DNA of 64,000 nt from Coenobita brevimanus (Eukaryota > Arthropoda > Malacostraca > Decapoda > Coenobitidae), in contig JAVRFU010000145.1 of the NCBI GenBank assembly GCA_032717465.1, positions 216,340 to 280,339 on the forward strand, read 5' to 3'. Positions within the stretch are counted from its first letter, which is position 1. The number at the start of each line of letters is the position of its first letter. The notes below the pieces were generated by a model. That model worked only from the letters and a program-made list of their open reading frames with translations. It searched no databases and was not told the origin of the DNA. This document shows, piece after piece, positions 11,545 through 22,738 of the stretch. Made by a program: the position numbers and the translations under genes.

Positions 11545-11643
11545 GCTCTCGTTTGAGAGCTACTTTATGCCACTTCTCTGACGGGCTCTATGTTTGCCCG
11601 TGTCCTCACCATGTTGTGAGGCAAATATCACAACAACAACAAC
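11545..11643 (+). promoter_or_regulatory. Three tandem hairpins and (CAA)n at the 3' end of the retroposon
   Basis: GCTCTC/GAGAGC with a 4-nt loop, ACGGGC/GCCCGT with a 9-nt loop and CCTCAC/GTGAGG with a 6-nt loop sit one after another before the CAA repeats. Structured 3' ends followed by short repeats are how several LINE reverse transcriptases recognise their template, so this is the likely priming region. That role is inferred. Confidence 0.6.
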
Positions 11644-11711
11644 AATGAAACGAGGTACACTTAAGAGACATAAAAGTTCTGCCTGGTATTCTGCTGCTCC
11701 CACTTAACACT

Positions 11712-11712
<1 letters not shown>

Positions 11713-11759
<47 letters not shown>

Positions 11760-11945
11760 GTGTGTGGGGGAAATCCGTCACTTTCCTGTATTGTATCAGA
11801 GGGAATGATTAGGGGGAGAAGCATACGAAGCCTCTCCCAGCTTAGGAATATTAGGCAACAGAGGGAAGTAAAAAGTAGAAGAGATGAGGTGAAATATTGG
11901 GTGAAGTTTTTGTGTCTGGCTGTATAGTACTGTTACACAACTACA

Positions 11946-12000
<55 letters not shown>
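11713..12000. repeat. (GA)n and (AC)n microsatellites
   Basis: (GA)n lies at about 11713-11757 and (AC)n at about 11951-12000, separated by unremarkable unique sequence. Confidence 0.95.
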
Positions 12001-12002
<2 letters not shown>

Positions 12003-12137
12003 CAACCCCAGTGCCCTTTTATGCTCAGTGACCCGTACTTAGGCTATGGTGTCATGTGTTTACTTCTTTCCAGAGCTGAAAATATTGTCTGAGTATTAAC
12101 CCTCTTATTCCCTGACATTTTATTATTCTAGCTATTT

Positions 12138-12160
12138 CCAGACGATTTTATTTAGTTAAG
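12138..12160 (+). repeat. Palindromic MITE-like end motif
   Basis: CCAGACGATTTTATTTAG with flanking GGGTCTGC, a single arm of the fold-back family. Confidence 0.5.
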
Positions 12161-12317
12161 AGGGTCTGCTTGAAGTGGCAGGTCTTGATATAACCCTTAA
12201 GAAAGCCACGACATGCCATGACCGGCACAACAGCTGAGCAGAGAAAAAATAATGATGCTCTGTTCTTGTCTAGCGGAAAAGCTTTGGGTGTTTCTCGGCT
12301 ATACTTGGCTCTATGGG

Positions 12318-13029
<712 letters not shown>

Positions 13030-13082
<53 letters not shown>

Positions 13083-13143
13083 TTTTGTCTGTACTACATT
13101 AGAAGGACGCATCGTGCCGATTGTGTTCCCAATTTTTTAACAC

Positions 13144-13185
<42 letters not shown>
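13030..13185. repeat. (CT)n then (GA)n, an inverted pair of microsatellites
   Basis: (CT)n at 13030-13079 and (GA)n at 13145-13185 are complementary and about 65 bp apart, so the region can fold back on itself. Confidence 0.9.
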
Positions 13186-13189
<4 letters not shown>

Positions 13190-13339
13190 TGTAAATTTTT
13201 CCCTGTAGTACACATCTCAGACACTCCTAAATAAACACACACACAAACACACAAACTTATATACACAGAACAGGCGAAACTTGGAATGTGACATCCGTAA
13301 ACTTTCAGGCAGCAAAATTTCTTAACGAATATATAGCCG

Positions 13340-13795
13340 ATCGAAAGTTAGGTTAGGTCACTTTGGGCAGGGTTTGGTCTGATTAGGTAATTTTTGGTTG
13401 GGTTGGCTTCAGTTCGACTAGATATAGACGGATTAGGTTAGATTGCTTTAGAATACGTCGGTTTTGATAGGTTTTGGGTTGGGTTTTATTTGGTTGGGTT
13501 AGGCTGGGTTAGGTTCGGTTGGATTAGGTCATTTTAGGCTTGACTGGGTTGGGTTAGGTCGGGTATGGTATGGTTAAGTGAGACTGGGTAGGATTAGGTA
13601 GGGTTAGATGCGGTTAGGCTGCGTCAGAATTGGTTAGGTTAGGTATGAGGAGGTTACGTGAGATTGTGAGGTTAAATACAATTAGACTGGGTTAGGTGAG
13701 GTTAAGTTAGATTAGGTTGGGTTAATTTGGGTTGGATTAGGTCATTCGAGGTTAGGCAGGGTTCAGTTCGAGCAAATATGGATAGGTTAGTTGAG
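13340..13795. repeat. Degenerate GGTTAGGTTAGG tract (telomere-like)
   Basis: For about 450 bp the plus strand is built from GGTTAG, GGTTGG and GATTAGG units. This resembles decayed (TTAGG)n, the arthropod telomere repeat, but no clean run of three or more exact TTAGG units is present. It may be an interstitial telomeric relic or an unrelated G/T-rich minisatellite. Confidence 0.5.
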
Positions 13796-13881
13796 ACTGG
13801 GCTAAAATAAATTGATTTATGCATTGCAGTCTTTTGTTGGTCGGTCCTTCCAAAGTCAAACATCACAGGAGGTGGGCGTGG

Positions 13882-13883
<2 letters not shown>

Positions 13884-13933
<50 letters not shown>
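13884..13933. repeat. (TG)n microsatellite
   Basis: About 50 bp of TG repeats directly after the degenerate GGTTAG tract. Confidence 0.95.
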
Positions 13934-13936
<3 letters not shown>

Positions 13937-14229
13937 CGCTTCGTGTTTCGTCTATTTTATATATTTTGTGTGTGCCTTGTGTGACTGAAACTTTGTGTTT
14001 GTATGTTTCACTTCTCGTGTGACTGAGGGTGGACTGCTTAAGAATAGCGCCCTTTATAGTTACGATTGCCTCTTCCTCAGTATAGCATATGTTTTTAGTT
14101 TATTTAGCTCTCTCTGGACGATTGTATAAGAGCTTTGTGGAAAATACTAGAACTAGAACGATGGCAGTAGATACAGCCTTGTGTACCAGATATCCTGCCC
14201 AAGTTTCATTAGCAGATATCTTGCCCAAG

Positions 14230-14248
14230 TTGAATAAAGTCGTCTGAA
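14230..14248 (-). repeat. Palindromic MITE-like end motif, minus orientation
   Basis: TTGAATAAAGTCGTCTGAAG, a mutated end of the fold-back family. A related weak arm lies near 14114. Confidence 0.4.
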
Positions 14249-14457
14249 GTAAGAATAAGCTTGAAGAGACGTTGCTGTACTGAAAGTCGTTGGATATGCC
14301 TTGTTTTATGTCTTTTCGTATGTGGCTGCGAGATAACAGACTCAGGTTCAGTCTTTTATGGCAAGCGTTAATAGATATCTCAGTGCTTTGCTTAATATGA
14401 AGATTAATATGTCACTGGAATAATTCTGAAGCTTTCCGCCTCCTCTCAAGTAAGGAT

Positions 14458-15454
14458 GTTTACTGTCTTTTACACTGAGAGGTAGGGCGTGGGGCATGAG
14501 GAGCGAATGTTAGGTCAGTCTGTGTCTCAACGGTGCACATCACGGGACGGGACACAACCGCCGATGCATAGGAGATATTAGGCTTGGGAGTTGCATGCAA
14601 CTCCTTCACCTTCTTCCTTGCATCGTAAAAGGAAATGCCCTCAGTCGCTTTCTCAGTGCAGACCTCTTTCTCCTCCTTCCATTTGGGACAAACCCTCGAG
14701 GAAGTGGAGTGAGCATCCTTACAGTGAAAGCAGCACTCAGTCTCGGATGTACAGTTGTCAGCAGAGTGACTTACAGCCGCACACTTGCCACACACGATGT
14801 TGGAAGCCCGACAAGCCTTTTCATGATGTTCATAGAGCTGACATTTTGAACAACGAAGGAGATTCGGGATGTACGGTCTTACATTTACAATTTCATATCC
14901 TACTTTGACATTTGTAGGTAGAAAAACTTTGCCAAAAGTGAGGACAACAGTGGCTGTCTTCATCCTTACGCCTTCCTGATAACGAGTGATGAATCTGGCA
15001 TCAATTACATCCTGCTGAGCAAGTTCCTGTATGATCTCTTCCTCACTCATCACCATGAGATCCCTGCAAGTGATAACACCCTTGCAAGAATTCATGGATG
15101 TTGGGATCTTGGCTTCGATATCATGGCAGTGAAACTTGCGCAGCTTTAGCAAGTCTTTAACCTGAGCTGAGTTGAATGTCTTTACTAGGAGGTCCCCATT
15201 TCCAAGTTTTTTTTTACTTGTTCCACCTCTCCCGCACAGTGGTCAATCACCTTCTTGACAATGAAGGGATTGAGTCTGGACAGGGGAGTGGAACCTTGTG
15301 CATGAAGCGTTACGAAGGTCGCGTTATTTACAGGTATGTCAAGCGGGGAACGAGTCTGGCGTCCGTCAGTCTAGGGCCGGTCAGTCACGGTAGGGATGTC
15401 GTCAGGACTACCTCCCTCCCTGAAGGGGGGGAAGGCAGTAGGGGCGTCCGTCAT
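14458..15454 (-). pseudogene. I-like LINE ORF1 (Gag-like, CCHC zinc knuckles), broken
   Basis: On the minus strand an ATG at 15454 opens a frame of 27 codons ending at TAG (15371-15373). The same frame then continues to an A9 tract (15207-15215 on the plus strand), where a one-base shift joins it to a 230-residue frame ending at TAA (14458-14460). The downstream part has three knuckle-like blocks, RCSKCQLYEHHEKAC, CGKCAAVSHSADNC and CFHCKDAHSTSSRVC, typical of ORF1 nucleic-acid-binding proteins of non-LTR elements. These act in the retrotransposition RNP. With one nonsense codon and one frameshift it is dead. No reverse transcriptase follows, which is odd because LINE copies normally lose the 5' end, not the 3' end. 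An RT/RNase H fragment of a similar clade lies at 59165-60560. Confidence 0.78.
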
Positions 15455-15880
15455 AGCTACCACTTCCCCCGTGAAGGGGAAGTGGGAAGAGAGAGAAAAA
15501 CGACCAAGGGGCAAAGTACTTGGGGAAGACCCACCTAGGCTGAGATTACCCTCTCAAACCACTGTCGGGAGGACGCGCCTGTGTGTGACACACCCCAGAG
15601 CGATCAGTGGGGGGTACACTCCAGAGGTGAGTAAGCAAAGGCAATCTCAGTAATTAGATATAGACACCTACTATATCTACTAAGGCCAGGGAGGAAAATG
15701 AGGTCTAGCTAACCTAACTTTATTGAAAAACGCCCTAGTGGCGAAAAAAAGAAAAAGCTAACGCCGGTGAGGCAACCCTGCAGCTAGAGGAGAGCTCAGA
15801 AACACGTCTTCCTTCTCAACGACCATTCATCAAAGTCCAGGAAGCAGCAAAGACAGCAACAATATTAATACTCGAAGGAA
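15455..15880 (-). other. Possible 5' leader of the I-like LINE
   Basis: GC-richer sequence upstream of the ORF1 start with no frame of its own. It is probably the LINE 5' UTR, but the boundary is not visible. Confidence 0.35.
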
Positions 15881-16143
15881 GGCCAAAAGCAGAGTACAGG
15901 AACCAGTTTATGTCAACGTTTCGCCCACAAAGCTTCTTCAGGAACATCATTACTGGACAACACTCCACTCCTTAAACAGACCCAAGCCTGACTGGTAGTG
16001 CAGGATTGTGTACTTGTGTTCTGGTCACCATTCAGGCTTAGGTCAATTTAAATAGTGAAGCACTGTCTACTGGTGTTGTTCCTGAAGAAGTCTTGGGGCA
16101 GAATGTTGCAAGTGGGATTCTGTACTCTGCTTTTGGTCTTTCT
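15881..16143. mobile_element. Inverted-repeat element with hammerhead-like core (Penelope-like terminal region)
   Basis: About 80 bp at 15881-15960 is the imperfect reverse complement of 16063-16143. Both contain the GCCAAAAGCAGAGTACAG block and the CTTCTTCAGGAAC block, with about 100 bp of spacer between. Read on the minus strand the left arm has CTGAAGA, a short stem and then GAAACGTTGAC. That order matches the conserved core of a hammerhead ribozyme of the type reported in Penelope-like retroelements. The right arm has the GAAAC block mutated. No protein-coding part of such an element is present. Confidence 0.5.
15911..15944 (-). ncRNA. Hammerhead-like ribozyme core, degenerate candidate
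   Basis: Minus-strand order is CTGAAGA (15935-15941), a weak stem II with two Watson-Crick pairs and two G-T pairs, GAAAC (15918-15922) and then GTT. Stem I pairs only two or three bases next to the core. Activity is doubtful. Confidence 0.35.
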
Positions 16144-16319
16144 CTATATACAGCAGCGAATACACCATAATTTTACTGTTTATCTTCCTTATGAAACCTT
16201 ACCCAGAATCCAGCTAAATGAAACGAGTATTTCCCCATCCAATTTTTATCCCATACTTCACACTCGGGACGATTTGCATCAGTATATGACCGATTCCCGC
16301 CTCAGTGTTACGAGTCCTT

Positions 16320-16680
16320 TGAGGGAAGGTAATCGAATATTGTTTTTGCTGGGTTTTATGGGCCGGCTAAATGCCTCACACATAGTAAAGCCTCTAGCCA
16401 TACAAGCCTCCGCACGCAACATACTGGTGAAGCACAAATGGTGATGGGTTTCTGTAGTGAGAATGACGCCAGATCCAATATTAACCCTCTGCAGTTCGGG
16501 ACAGCTCTAGTATTACGCAAGTCTAATTGAATGTTGTTTTTGCAGTTACAGTATATGGACCAGGTTAATGTCCCTCACATTGGGAAGCCTTAAGTCTTAC
16601 AAGGTTAGGCACGCAACACAGAAGCACAAATGGTGATGGGTGTCTGTAGTGAGAGTGATACGTAAATGTGTTATAATGAT
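16320..16680. repeat. Degenerate direct repeat, about 180-bp unit
   Basis: Two units share GCACGCAAC, then AGCACAAATGGTGATGGGT and TCTGTAGTGAGA blocks in the same order. They are diverged, and no gene is seen in them. Confidence 0.5.
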
Positions 16681-17699
16681 TCATCCCGTCAGTCTGCAAT
16701 ATGAACCGACAGGGTGATCACATATGCAAGTATGTCCGTGAGCAAAAAGCCTCCAACACCTATCTGCCAGTTGAGGGAATGGAAGGGTGCCACATGAACT
16801 AGTTTCTTGTGATAGCAATATGAAACACACAAGAGAAAGGTATCAGAAGGAACGATACTCTCATTTGACAAGAGTGAGAAATACGGAAAGTAGGACGCAA
16901 GGCTGGCAGAGAATTTTGACTCCACATGACAATACTTAATATCAGGATTCTCTTTAAATGGCCGCCTTGGTTTGAGTTACCCTAAAAACAGATCACGAGA
17001 CAAAAACGCTTTCACTGAGCGACCGTGGATCTCCAGCTGAAAGTATATTGATGGTTAAATAGTAGTGATATGTACATTGTTCTGCTGTAACATCACTTAT
17101 TAATTCTGTAGTGTGTTTTTATGAGCAAAGTGCAAACACCAGTAGATTACATGACCTCCTCCCCTTTCCTTGCGCGCGCACCCCCACCCTACACACATCT
17201 ACACGCAAGCTAATCAGTTTCCACATCTTAAAGTTGTACAAACCTACCTACGTGCAAGATATACAAGGAAAGTTATTACGAAAATGGTTATGGTTATCAT
17301 CTTGCTCGTTCATTGGCGAGTTTCCTTAATTGGCCTCTGTGTGTGGTTTATGGCTTCTCTCTAGACTTGAAGGACTTGTATCTCAGTACTTGAAGCTTAT
17401 TGATTCCTTGTTTTTTATACTGTGATAATTATAGGTCTTTCACAATAACCTGGCCCATTATTTTCGTCCTTCATACATATATCTCCTGGTCCATTTTCTC
17501 GTCCTTCATACATACATCTGCCACCCATTTCTGTATTACCTTCACCTTCACTTGGTAGATTTTTGTCCTGTATACCTACTTCGACCATCCATTTCTACTG
17601 TACACTCACTTTAAGCTGGTCCAAATTTACGTCTTCCATACAAACTTCACTTATCAATCAATCAGTCAGTCAGTCAATCAATCTAACTGTCTACCTGTC
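16681..17699. other. No gene seen
   Basis: Unique-looking AT-rich sequence. Frames of 60-80 codons occur but have no recognisable domain or splice context. Confidence 0.45.
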
Positions 17700-17850
17700 T
17701 ACCACCAGATGCTTTAATCCGGTCAGGGGTGGCCACAAATGAATCACCTCCATGTCACCCTTTCCTCCTCCATATGGCGACCTTCTCTGCAACTCACGCC
17801 CCTTTTCTCACCTCAACCCTTCCTCTCTAACTTCACTCCCCTCCACAGTT
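17700..17850 (-). mobile_element. RTE-like LINE 3' tail fragment
   Basis: Read on the minus strand, GTGGCCACCCCTGACCGG precedes an end block with CATCTGG, matching the terminal part of the 46903-50098 element, next to (TCAA/TCAG)n repeats at about 17655-17690. Strongly mutated. Confidence 0.5.
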
Positions 17851-18225
17851 TCTCGTATTGAAATAGATAATTTTCTGACCTGAAGTTTCCTTGTCTTGCT
17901 TCACTCCTATCCAAAGGCCTCTCGTATTGAAATAGTAATCCTCTCATCTCAAGCCCTCTCCTACTTCTCTCGTCTCCAAAGTCTCTCATATTAAAGGCGA
18001 TACACTTTCTTAGTATTCTGGTCCACCTTGGTCTCTTAAATTGGTCTCGGGTCCTCAAGGCACAATCAAAAGCTGTAGGTGTTTCGTCTGGGCAATAAAA
18101 CGATTTCTTTGAGACTTCCCTTCCAGTTTATTGGCTGTAAAATCTACCGTTCTTGAGTTTTCGGTGATACAATACATTTTGTGTTCTGGCATGACATATA
18201 AGTTAATTGTGCATCTTTTTTTTCT

Positions 18226-18270
18226 TTTGAGAGAGAGAGAGTGGGTGAGTGAGTGTGTGCGTGCGTGCGT
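18226..18270. repeat. Short GA/GTGA/GTGC repeats
   Basis: Short runs of GA, GAGT and GCGT adjoin each other. Confidence 0.7.
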
Positions 18271-18700
18271 CCTTTACCGCAGCATTTTGTAAGTAGAAAA
18301 TGGAAAACTTTGACCAGTTCCCTTTCGCTACCTCAGTCCATGTAATAAGGTGCTGGAATTTCCTATCAGCAAAAGGCATGGTATCACTTTTCTCTCATGT
18401 CGTCTCAGTTTATATTTTTATTTTTATATTTTCCTTTTCCCTACTTTCATTTATTCTTTCCCCCATTTATATCCTCCACACTCCTACCTTCATTAATTCT
18501 TTTCCTCATTGTAATTTCCCTTATCAGGCAAATCACTTAGGATCCTCGCAAGCCTGTACTTAGAGCCGGTAGCATCAGTGGTTATAATCATTCCAAGCAG
18601 GAAAATTGTACACTTGAAATACACAGCCTCTTCGACTTACGGTCCTCCTCATTATAAAGGGTGAGGCATAAGTCTGTAGGCATATGGAAAGGACACATCT
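18271..18700. other. No gene seen
   Basis: Unremarkable sequence with a T-rich stretch at 18410-18480. A frame of 87 codons has no recognisable domain. Confidence 0.4.
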
Positions 18701-18706
18701 GAGGTT

Positions 18707-18713
<7 letters not shown>

Positions 18714-18750
<37 letters not shown>
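18714..18750. repeat. (TG)n microsatellite
   Basis: About 37 bp of TG repeats. Confidence 0.95.
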
Positions 18751-18752
<2 letters not shown>

Positions 18753-19054
18753 CGTTATCGTGTTCGTGTTCTTGAGGCAGTTCTGCTTCATCACCAAACT
18801 AGCTCCCGTAACATCATTAACCAACACCGATGACTGGCACCTCAAATCACTAGCTCCCTCGACCAGTGCCCAGTTATCAAGCCTCTTCCCCTGTATGTTG
18901 CTGAGAGGAGAATTGGGTGATATTTTTATAGCCTCGTGACTGACTTGAGATGGCACAGTACTCGTTACCAACAGTGTATCAGGCGCCTTGGTCATAATTC
19001 TTAGTCCTTTCGAAGAGATTATATTTAAACGATTCAGTTTAGGTTCAGGATGGA

Positions 19055-19179
19055 CTAACTTGCCTACCTGCTTACCTGCCTGTGTGCCTGCCTGTCTGCC
19101 TACCTAATTACCTACCCACTTACCTGTGTGTCCCTGAGTCCTGCCTGTCTTCCTACCTACCTACCTACCTACCTACCTG

Positions 19180-19213
<34 letters not shown>
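19055..19213. repeat. (ACCTGCCT)-type and (AC)n repeats
   Basis: Degenerate CTGCCTACCT units, including a pure (CTAC)n run at about 19153-19177, pass into (AC)n at 19183-19213. Confidence 0.85.
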
Positions 19214-19215
<2 letters not shown>

Positions 19216-19884
19216 GGCTAGGGAGACATGTTTTAGGCTATTTAGTGATGAGATGAACCCCGTGATAAAACTAGCAAGGTTTTGTTTGGTGTGTCCTGCC
19301 CTATGTTTCTCCAACCCACAAACCTGTTTATTTATTTCCATATTAAGACAAACCCCCATTTACCATATAATTATCGAAGTTCCTATTTATTCTCTTAGTT
19401 ATTATTTATCTTCTATCTTAATTATCCATAAACTACCCCAAAGCTGTCTCATTATTACCATACTAATCAGACCCACCTCTTTCTCAGACACTCTTTCTCA
19501 GTGTAATTATTTATCCCAAAACCAATTTATTCTCAAGCTCAGCTAAACCCACCTTTATGTGTTAGTTTTATGTTTTTCCTTTTTAATATTAACTTGCCTT
19601 ATTGTGAAACGTTTGGTGGTTATATAAGTGAAGACAAAGGATTAAGTAAGCAGTCCTAAACTCTGGTTGAGACAGAGAACGTTGATAAGGCAAAAGAATG
19701 ATTATATATGTATGTCGACCCAGCATCCTAGCCGTCAATTCTCCAAGTCTAGAGAGAGGGCCGAGGGAGCGCAGTGGTGAATGGAGTCAGTGTGGACCGC
19801 GAGTGAGCTAAGAGAGGACGGACGCCCCTGTCACTCCCTCCAGGGACAGAGTGTCGCGGCTATGTTAGTGGTTCGGTTCCTTAC

Positions 19885-20110
19885 TCTCCTGCAGAAGTCT
19901 CACCTCGAAGCCTCCTTCCCCTCGTTCACAAGTCTCAAAAGCCTCCTTGAGCACCTACAGCAGTATTTTTCCCCTCCTGCAAAAGTCTCAAAAGCTTCCT
20001 TGAGCACCTACAAGTCTCATTCAGTGGCCTACTCCTCCTCCAGAAGTCTCAAAAACCTCCTTCACCCCCCTGAAGAAGTCTCACCCAGTCCCCTTCCCTC
20101 CTGCAGAGGT
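19885..20110. repeat. Degenerate tandem repeat with AAGTCTCAAAAGCCTCCTT core
   Basis: Four or five imperfect units of roughly 45-60 bp carry AAGTCTCAAAA(G/A)CCTCCTT and GAGCACCTACA blocks. A frame of 128 codons runs across it but shows only the repeat, no domain. Confidence 0.6.
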
Positions 20111-20249
20111 CCAAGCTCAAAGCCTTATGGTTTACATGCAGTGTATTTTTCGGGAATAGAACAGTGAATTTACCTAACATTTTCTGAGTGTCGATGATCC
20201 TGTTAGCTCCGTGAAAATGAGGGACGGCATCAGTGCTTAGGACGATTGT

Positions 20250-20480
20250 GTGATACCATTCCGGCAGAAGTAACTAAAACTCCATTAGTATATTTCTTTA
20301 CAACGAAGCATCTTTAGGCTGGTTGAGAAGGTTGCAGAGAACCTTCAAGACACTGGAGGTTCACCTGAAAGGATAAATACGATTCCGGCAGATATAAGGA
20401 CAAGACAATTTTTTTCGCTACGACAAGAGTACAAGCCTTCAAGCTGGTTGAGAAGGTAGCAGAGAACCTTCCAAATAGAG
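20250..20480. repeat. Two direct repeat units of about 150 bp
   Basis: ATTCCGGCAGA and GGCTGGTTGAGAAGGT followed by GCAGAGAACCTTC recur in the same order at 20260-20330 and 20383-20475. No gene is seen around them. Confidence 0.55.
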
Positions 20481-20499
20481 GAGGTTCAAGTCCAAGGAT

Positions 20500-21660
20500 G
20501 ATGGTGGAAGAGATGAGACTTGGCGACGGAGGTAAGACTTAGGGAGATGGTGGCGGTGGCGGGGGTCTACAGGCAGGCCAGTGGAGCGCCGACCCCGAGA
20601 CTGAGCTGGTGACACGGAGGCGGCTCTGGCCAGGCTAATCAACGCTGACCCCATTGACAAGTGGTCTCAACTCGACCCACAGCCAATTGCAAGGTAGTGT
20701 GCTTTGAAATTGTTGATGATAGTATGATGATGATGATGATGATATAATGATGATGTGGACCTATAGCAATGTGGTATTAAGTCGACCCATAGCTAGTTGC
20801 AAGGTATTTGGCCATAGCACTTTAATCTGGTCGTGTGTATGATGATGATAATGACTGATGATTTGATTCTGCACAGCCATGACCAAGAGTTCATCGGAAT
20901 TTCTCAGCCAGCATTGCGTCGTATCTTGCGTATTTCTCTTTCCTCCCCAGAGACAGGGAATATCCTTCCTTCCCATACTCTTTTCTTGTGTACTTCATAT
21001 TGATATCACATAGAAATAGTTCATGTAACAGCCCACATTGCCACAACCGGTAGGGAATGTGGGCAAACTTTGGCTGTCCCGTACCACACCACTCTGAGAT
21101 TTTAACCTTCCTGTATTGCAACGTAGTATATTGATGATGTGAGCTTAAAGCAAGGTACTGTGTTAGTACTGTCCTTGGGTGATGATGGGAAAGGTGAGAC
21201 TTGCACGGAACCACTTTGATTTTGCTAGTACTGGCCAGAAATACTGATGATAAGGGTTCGTTATTGCTTGTGTTAGTTCTTGGTGATGACGGCAACCTGT
21301 TGCAAGGCAAAAAAGTCAACTTTTCTCCTCGGTCTGTAACTTTAAAAGGTAGTAAAGGAGAGATGACTGAGATAGCGTGATCGAGTTATAGTGTCCAGTC
21401 ACTAGGCGTACAACGTATCCGAGAGGGCAAGGGTAAATTTGTGGCCCTTATTTTCTGCAGCATTTGTCGTTGTTTTGGCAGATATCTGGTACCACTGGAA
21501 AACAGCTTTCACCACAGTTTAAATATGTAAAGCAGAGATTTAAGGTAACTATAAATTAAACTTCTAAAAATAACTCGTAAAAAGTACCCTAGTGGTGCAG
21601 GTGGCCGGCCTTCTCCCGGCTGTTTGTCTTTACTTGGCACGGACGAGTACATCATATTAT
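20500..21660. other. No gene seen
   Basis: A short (GAT)n run lies near 20726-20755. Frames on the minus strand between 20890 and 21319 have no recognisable domain. Two loosely similar units describe GTCGACCCATAGCTAGTTGC-like blocks near 20670 and 20780. Confidence 0.4.
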
Positions 21661-21668
21661 CTGGCTGG

Positions 21669-21670
<2 letters not shown>

Positions 21671-21700
<30 letters not shown>
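21671..21700. repeat. (GA)n at the left edge of segmental copy 2
   Basis: Pure GA repeat at the junction between unrelated left flank and the duplicated segment, mirrored by the one at 7279-7310. Confidence 0.9.
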
Positions 21701-21703
<3 letters not shown>

Positions 21704-22703
21704 CTCCATTTCTCACATCGTAAAGTGGAAGGTAATCTCTATCTCTCCTTATACCCTAGATAGATTGAAAGATAGATAGATGAGCAAAGGTTAGTTTGCC
21801 CCTTCTACCCTAGAGCAATATAGTCTCCGTCATAACCATTCCGAGAACATCACTTCAATTTTCCTTCTTGTTACCGCCAGACGATTTTATTCAGCTTAGG
21901 AAGGATGACCTCGAATAAAAGCTTTTCGCGGTCACCTACATTCCAGTTCACGGTACTCTGAATGACAGTGGTAGCGTACGAGTCAAAATCCACCATCATT
22001 AGTCTACAGTATAGCCCTTGTTACGGTATATTTCCCTGGTGTGCTTGTAAGTGTGCTGTCGCCTTTTGTTCCATATTACAGGTTGCAGTGTAGACTTCGG
22101 AGCTCCCTTTTCTCAGCGATTTATTGCGTGTATTGCACCTCGGCCTCTTACTGGATGTTATTAGGAAAGTTGTTGTTTGTTTCTCGCTTTTTTCAGCTGG
22201 AATAATCCCTTCAGTAGGAGAGGCTTTATGTTAGAAAATAAAGCAGCGTAAAAAACGTAAATTCTGGTTAAAGAGGATCATGACCATTGTATTGTAATTG
22301 GGAACGCGAAGGGGAAGTCAAGTACTGTCCTATGATTTGACGGTAATTAAAGGGACACCTGTAATTAAAGGTGATTAGCCCACATCCCTCACTGCAGGTA
22401 CGGAAAGGTGAGACGTGTCCTATCCTCATCAGGTATTTCAGAAATTGTCGTAACCAATAGGGAGCTTGTCTTTACATTTGCGCTTTCAGTTTTAATACTG
22501 AATCCTGGCTGCAGCATCCAGGTGACGTCCTGTTTATTCTTGTTGTTACCAGACGATTTTATTCAGCATAGGAAAGGTCTGTCGTACTGGAGGGGTCATC
22601 TCTTCCTGTTCTATAAGTCAGTCCTGTGTTGAATAAAACTGGAAGAAAATATTAAGGAATGAAGAAGGCATCCCCAGGGTCAGGGAGTTGATCAAGCAGA
22701 CCT

Positions 22704-22738
<35 letters not shown>

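Larger units (their letters stand above)
10187..11643 (+). mobile_element. Retroposon carrying a cold-shock-domain ORF, with 3' hairpins and (CAA)n tail
   Basis: The 1457-bp unit is bounded by AATGAAACGAG at 10176-10186 and again at 11644-11654, which looks like an 11-bp target-site duplication (at least 9 bp if the AA belongs to the tail). It has a short leader, a frame starting at 10225, a stop at 11477-11479 and a 160-bp 3' UTR. The UTR contains three hairpins with perfect 6-bp stems (11545-11560, 11581-11601, 11604-11621), then (CAA)n at about 11629-11643. A repeat tail without poly(A) suggests mobilisation by a LINE that recognises a specific 3' end, rather than ordinary mRNA retroposition. 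No reverse transcriptase is encoded, so it is non-autonomous, comparable in layout to ORF1-only half-LINEs. A processed pseudogene of a host gene is the main alternative. Confidence 0.75.

Noticed and set aside
13340..13795. A true telomere or chromosome end
   Set aside because: No clean (TTAGG)n array is present and ordinary sequence continues on both sides.
19781..20167. A 128-codon protein gene
   Set aside because: The reading frame only restates a degenerate DNA repeat (AAGTCTCAAAA and CCTCCTT blocks), and no splice sites or domains are convincing.
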